This document shows, piece by piece, positions 61,506 to 64,000 of a stretch of 64,000 nucleotides of DNA. The notes under the pieces were generated by a model. That model made no database searches. It was not told where the DNA came from and saw nothing but the letters and a program-made list of their open reading frames with translations. How positions within the stretch are numbered: the first letter of the stretch is position 1; the number at the start of each line of letters is the position of its first letter. Source of the stretch: Acidobacteriota bacterium (GTDB taxonomy: Bacteria > Acidobacteriota > Terriglobia > Terriglobales > Acidobacteriaceae); contig JAFDVW010000007.1 in the NCBI GenBank assembly GCA_018268755.1, positions 1-64,000 of the forward strand. Reading direction: 5' to 3'. Position numbers and translations under genes: made by a program.

Positions 61506-61552
61506 ATTATAGGGATCGACAGGGGTTAGTGATGTGATCTAGATCACATCAC
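61506..61552 (-). promoter_or_regulatory. CRP/FNR-type class II promoter of cydAB
   Basis: A 24-bp perfect palindrome at 61529-61552 contains TGTGATCTAGATCACA, identical to the consensus CRP site. A perfect TATAAT (complement of 61506-61511) sits downstream on the minus strand. If transcription starts 7 bases beyond it (position 61499), the palindrome centre lies at -41.5, the geometry of class II CRP/FNR activation, and the leader to cydA is 37 nt. No good -35 hexamer is present, which fits activator dependence. The regulator gene is not in the window. Confidence 0.85.
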
Positions 61553-61561
61553 AGCATTTTT

Positions 61562-62068
61562 CTAGAGATGGTTCTTGCGCCGTTCCATATTGGCACGGCG
61601 GATTTCCCGGCGCCGGCCGGCGTCGTCATAACGCCGCTGCTGGTCGGGGCTCTCCGGAATCACCGGCGGGACGGGCATGTGGCGGCCCTGTTCGTCGACG
61701 GCCACGAAGGTGAGATACGCCGAACTCACGTGGTGATTGGTGTCCTCCAAATAGTTCTCCACCCAGACCTTCACGCCCACTTCCATGGAAGTGCGGAAGA
61801 CGCGATTGACCGACGAGCGCAGAATCACCAGATCGCCGACATGCACCGGGAAGAGAAAATCCATGTGGTCGATGGATGCAGTGACTACGTAATGGCGGGA
61901 GTGGCGGTGCGCCGCCATGGCCCCGGCCAGGTCGATCCAGTGCATCAAACGTCCGCCCAGCAGGGCGTTGAGCGGGTTGGCGTCATTGGGCAGAACAATC
62001 TCCGCCATTTCCGACTGCGAGTCCCGCACCGGGCGGGCGATCAACCAATCTTCCTTTTTTTGATTCAT
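61562..62068 (-). CDS. Acyl-CoA thioesterase (hotdog fold)
   Basis: 168 aa. The single hotdog domain includes PNDANPLNALLGGRLMHWID, ASIDHMDFLFPVHVGDLVIL, VEVGVKVWVENYL-type strand (MEVGVKVWVENYLEDTNHH) and AYLTFVAVDEQGRHMPVPPV. It resembles YciA/BACH acyl-CoA thioesterases and would release free acid from short to long acyl-CoA. The ATG at 62068 gives the usual length. The gene for the 164-aa conserved protein ends 8 nt upstream, so they form an operon. The cydA regulatory palindrome starts 9 nt downstream of its stop. Confidence 0.88.
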   Translation of the reverse strand: MNQKKEDWLIARPVRDSQSEMAEIVLPNDANPLNALLGGRLMHWIDLAGAMAAHRHSRHYVVTASIDHMDFLFPVHVGDLVILRSSVNRVFRTSMEVGVKVWVENYLEDTNHHVSSAYLTFVAVDEQGRHMPVPPVIPESPDQQRRYDDAGRRREIRRANMERRKNHL

Positions 62069-62076
62069 AAGCTTTC

Positions 62077-62571
62077 TCACTCGTGCGCCGGAGATTGGCT
62101 CGTGACCGGGGAGCTTCGGCGCTCTAAATAGGATTGCAGGTAACACTCCGCCATCTTCTGAATGCGGGCATCGGGGTGGCGGCCCGTCCAGGCGGCAGCA
62201 GAGACGTCGTATTCCAGTGTGCCGTGGTCGACGGGAAGATGCCCCGCTTCACACACAAAGCGCAGCCACACGCGCTGCGGCAGGTCGCGGGCCACGGAAA
62301 AACGCACCGCATCGGCGCTTCGCGTCTGCGGCAAGCGGGGACAGGCCGCGGCATAACCCAGATTGCAGAATTCCCGCATGTCCTGCGCGGCCGGCTGGGC
62401 GCCTTCATGCCCGGGCGCGGCGCAATGCCCGTTCCAGCCCGCCCCCAAAGGCAGGCGCGCCGGATGCAGCCATCCGCCCTCCACACATTTCTCTATCGGC
62501 ACGAAATAGGGACAGGCCAAGTCTTTCCTCGAAAACCGCCGTGCAGGAATATCGTCATTGTACTCAGACAA
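62077..62571 (-). CDS. Conserved hypothetical protein with cysteine-rich N-half
   Basis: 164 aa. Cysteines occur in LACPYFVPIEKCVEG, NGHCAAPG, EFCNLGYAAACPRLP and RFVCEAGHLPVDHG. The four or more Cys of the first half could hold a metal or Fe-S cluster. DARIQKMAECYLQSYLERR ends the protein. I remember this layout from Acidobacteria but know no function. It is co-transcribed with the thioesterase gene 8 nt downstream. There is no signal peptide or membrane segment. Confidence 0.65.
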   Translation of the reverse strand: MSEYNDDIPARRFSRKDLACPYFVPIEKCVEGGWLHPARLPLGAGWNGHCAAPGHEGAQPAAQDMREFCNLGYAAACPRLPQTRSADAVRFSVARDLPQRVWLRFVCEAGHLPVDHGTLEYDVSAAAWTGRHPDARIQKMAECYLQSYLERRSSPVTSQSPAHE

Positions 62572-62657
62572 CTACAGCGGGGCCAGCCGGGAGGCAACCG
62601 ACCCCAATTCCGCCGCCGGGAATTCCGGGGAACTCCTGTGATTAAAATAGAAGACCT

Positions 62658-62966
62658 ATGGATCGCATTGCTTTGCTGACGGAAATTTTGACCCAGAACC
62701 CCACCGACGCCTTCGCCCGCTACGGCCTGGCCATGGAATATTCCAACGCGGGGGAAACCGAACGCGCGCTGGAAGAGTTCGGCAAGCTGTTGACGGCCCA
62801 TCCGGACTACACTGCCGGATACTTTATGGCGGCGCAGACCTTGCAGCGCGCCGGCCGTACCGACGACGCTAAAAAGATGCTGGTGGATGGCATCGCATCG
62901 GCCCAGCGCACCGGCAACGGACACGCGCTCTCCGAGATGCAGGGCATGCTGGCGGAATTGGGGTAG
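62658..62966 (+). CDS. Small TPR protein
   Basis: 102 aa, nearly all tetratricopeptide repeats: DAFARYGLAMEYSNAGETER, ALEEFGKLLTAHPDYTAGYF, MAAQTLQRAGRTDDAKKMLV. It probably mediates protein-protein contact. Partners are unknown. Divergent from the 164-aa Cys-rich protein gene (86-nt gap). There is no signal peptide. It is followed by a 434-bp repeat-rich non-coding stretch. Confidence 0.75.
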   Translation: MDRIALLTEILTQNPTDAFARYGLAMEYSNAGETERALEEFGKLLTAHPDYTAGYFMAAQTLQRAGRTDDAKKMLVDGIASAQRTGNGHALSEMQGMLAELG

Positions 62967-63051
62967 GAGTTCCTGCGCTAGAAGCTTCACTACAGGACGT
63001 GTAGGGGCAGAGCCTGTCCTGAGCCAGCCGAAGGATGTCCTCACCTGCCCG

Positions 63052-63068
63052 GCGAAGCGAAGCTTCGC
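63052..63068. other. Short hairpin in repeat region
   Basis: GCGAAGC, GAA loop, GCTTCGC: a perfect 7-bp stem, 14 nt before the first 55-bp repeat copy. It may be a third, shorter member of the same repeat family or a separate element. Confidence 0.4.
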
Positions 63069-63082
63069 AATCTTACTTACCT

Positions 63083-63137
63083 GTCATCCCGAGGATGTGG
63101 AGCTTGCGCGCAGCGCAAGCTCCCGACGAAGGACCTC
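63083..63137 (+). repeat. 55-bp hairpin-bearing repeat, copy 1
   Basis: It runs from GTCATCCCGAGGATGTGG to CGACGAAGGACCTC. The centre AGCTTGCGC, GCA, GCGCAAGCT is a perfect 9-bp hairpin. Copy 2 at 63327-63381 differs at only a few positions. Confidence 0.8.
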
Positions 63138-63176
63138 TGCAATTCTTGCTTACCATCCGTGAGACAGGAAATACAT

Positions 63177-63204
63177 AGGTCCTGCGCTGCGCTCAGGATG
63201 ACAG
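63177..63204 (-). repeat. Inverted partial copy of the 55-bp repeat
   Basis: On the minus strand it reads GTCATCCTGAG, then a GCGCAGCGC core, then AGGACCT. These are the ends and centre of the 55-bp repeat with the intervening bases deleted. It lies between the two full copies. Confidence 0.6.
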
Positions 63205-63326
63205 ACCGCTTTGGAGTGGAGCAGGGCTTTAGCCCTGCATTCAGGAGCACACTGCTGACGCACGCGCGGGCGAGGGCGCCCGCGCCACATCCTCCCGGTT
63301 CCCAGCTCCGCTCTCTCCACCCCACT

Positions 63327-63381
63327 GTCATCCTGAGGATGTGGAGTTTGCGCGCAGCGCAAACGCCCGACGAAGGACCTC
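63327..63381 (+). repeat. 55-bp hairpin-bearing repeat, copy 2
   Basis: Same ends as copy 1. The hairpin core is GTTTGCGC, GCA, GCGCAAAC. Compared with copy 1, a C-G pair in the stem is replaced by T-A, which keeps the pairing. Confidence 0.8.
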
Positions 63382-63400
63382 ATCTGGAACCCATCGCTCC

Positions 63401-64000
63401 TCATGCCTTCGCAGGCTTCGCCATGCCGCGCATGGCCCGCTCCACCACCGCGGGAAAGAGCTGATAGAGCTTGATCACGGGATGCATCGTCCACGGCACC
63501 ACGACTTCCCTTTTCCGCTTCTCGTATCCCCGCAACGCCGCGCGGGCCACCCGTTCAGCGGTAATGCCCTTCACCGAAGAGGGGCGCACCCGCTTGGTTT
63601 CCTGACCTCGCAGCGAGTTCTCGCTGAAAGCAGTCTGCACATAACCGGGACACACGGTCAGCACATGAATGCCGGCATTCTTTAGTTCTACCCCCGCCGC
63701 CTTGCCCAGAGCGTTCATGGCGAATTTAGTGGCGCTATAGATAGCATGAAACGGAAGAGGCAGATGCCCGGCCACGCTGGAGATATTGATGATGGAGCCG
63801 CTGCCCTGCCGCTTCATGACTGGAATGACCGCCTGCATGGCGGCCAGCGCGCCAAAGAAGTTGGTCTCGAAGGTGGCGCGGCAGTCCTGCATATCTACGT
63901 TGGCAACGGAATCGAGCAGGCCATGGCCGGCGTTGTTCACCCAGATGTCGATCCGGCCAAAGTGGCGCAGGGCGGCATCCAGGGCCTGCTGAATTTCTTC
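63401..64000 (-). CDS. Short-chain dehydrogenase/reductase, partial (5' end outside window)
   Basis: The visible 199 residues lack the N-terminal nucleotide-binding glycine motif, which lies beyond the right edge. Present are IWVNNAGHG (the NNAG motif), SIINISSVAG (catalytic Ser), YSATK (catalytic Tyr and Lys) and HVLTVCPGYVQTAF. It is an NAD(P)-dependent oxidoreductase of classical SDR type. The C-terminal extension PWTMHPVIKLYQLFPAVVER suggests a membrane-interacting end as in some lipid-active SDRs. Substrate unknown. Confidence 0.9.
   Translation of the reverse strand, partial: EEIQQALDAALRHFGRIDIWVNNAGHGLLDSVANVDMQDCRATFETNFFGALAAMQAVIPVMKRQGSGSIINISSVAGHLPLPFHAIYSATKFAMNALGKAAGVELKNAGIHVLTVCPGYVQTAFSENSLRGQETKRVRPSSVKGITAERVARAALRGYEKRKREVVVPWTMHPVIKLYQLFPAVVERAMRGMAKPAKA

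Larger units (their letters stand above)
62967..63400. other. 434-bp non-coding stretch with interspersed repeats
   Basis: No gene is supported here. It holds a hairpin (63052-63068), two 55-bp direct repeat copies and one inverted partial copy, described separately. The low coding potential and repeat content suggest a site of repeat insertion between the TPR and SDR genes. Confidence 0.7.

Noticed and set aside
63083..63381. CRISPR-like pair of repeats
   Set aside because: Only two full copies 244 bp apart, one inverted partial copy, no uniform spacers and no cas genes. It fits an interspersed palindromic repeat.

Overview
The window is a 64 kb, roughly 60% GC chromosomal stretch from a Gram-negative bacterium with a periplasm. 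The gene set points to Acidobacteriota, class Terriglobia or a close relative. It includes exported TIM-barrel sugar isomerases next to GMC dehydrogenases with a Tat-signal small subunit, paired CRTAC1-type (FG-GAP plus ASPIC/UnbV) proteins beside a multihaem cytochrome with TPRs, DUF2911, PilZ proteins, split gcvPA/gcvPB and hairpin-bearing interspersed repeats. This assignment rests on recognised families only. I saw no rRNA, tRNA, CRISPR array, insertion sequence or prophage.

Left part (1-10.2 kb): a tight five-gene minus-strand operon is laid out in mirror fashion (small subunit, GMC, TIM barrel, GMC, small subunit). It is followed by a second Tat-exported TIM-barrel protein, a divergent RpiR-type regulator and a secreted CocE-like hydrolase. 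This looks like periplasmic oxidation and rearrangement of sugars or glycosides. 10.2-21.1 kb: a probable methylated-amine catabolic island. Two Rieske oxygenases (one choline-monooxygenase-like, one glycine-betaine-demethylase-like), a PYROXD2-like flavoprotein, a sarcosine-oxidase-like flavoprotein and a TetR regulator with two matched candidate operators lead into a complete gcvT-gcvH-gcvPA-gcvPB set. A 58-residue protein with 11 cysteines, on the opposite strand, sits in the middle.

21.2-39.2 kb: a mix of envelope and carbohydrate genes. They include a TMTC-like membrane TPR protein, DUF2911, a GH27 alpha-galactosidase, a threonine-nucleophile sulfatase-fold transferase overlapping a sulfotransferase, an HD protein, a zinc-ribbon XRE regulator, an AAA ATPase, malQ, a PpiD/SurA-like isomerase, a GH2 exo-glucosaminidase-like enzyme and an APC permease. 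39.4-47.5 kb: a three-gene operon of a membrane pentahaem cytochrome/TPR protein and two CRTAC1 proteins, one of them 1145 residues long.

47.7-64 kb: an amidase, a degenerate receiver/PilZ protein, PilZ, DUF4440, rhodanese, GAF, TspO overlapping a class II photolyase, fasciclin, XRE-cupin, a pseudouridine synthase, LysE with an epoxide hydrolase, Mrp, cydAB, a thioesterase, a TPR protein and a truncated SDR. Upstream of cydA is a 24-bp perfect palindrome containing the canonical CRP consensus. It is centred exactly at -41.5 from the start predicted by a perfect TATAAT. Between the last two genes lies a 434-bp stretch with two 55-bp repeats whose hairpin shows a compensatory base change, plus an inverted partial copy.
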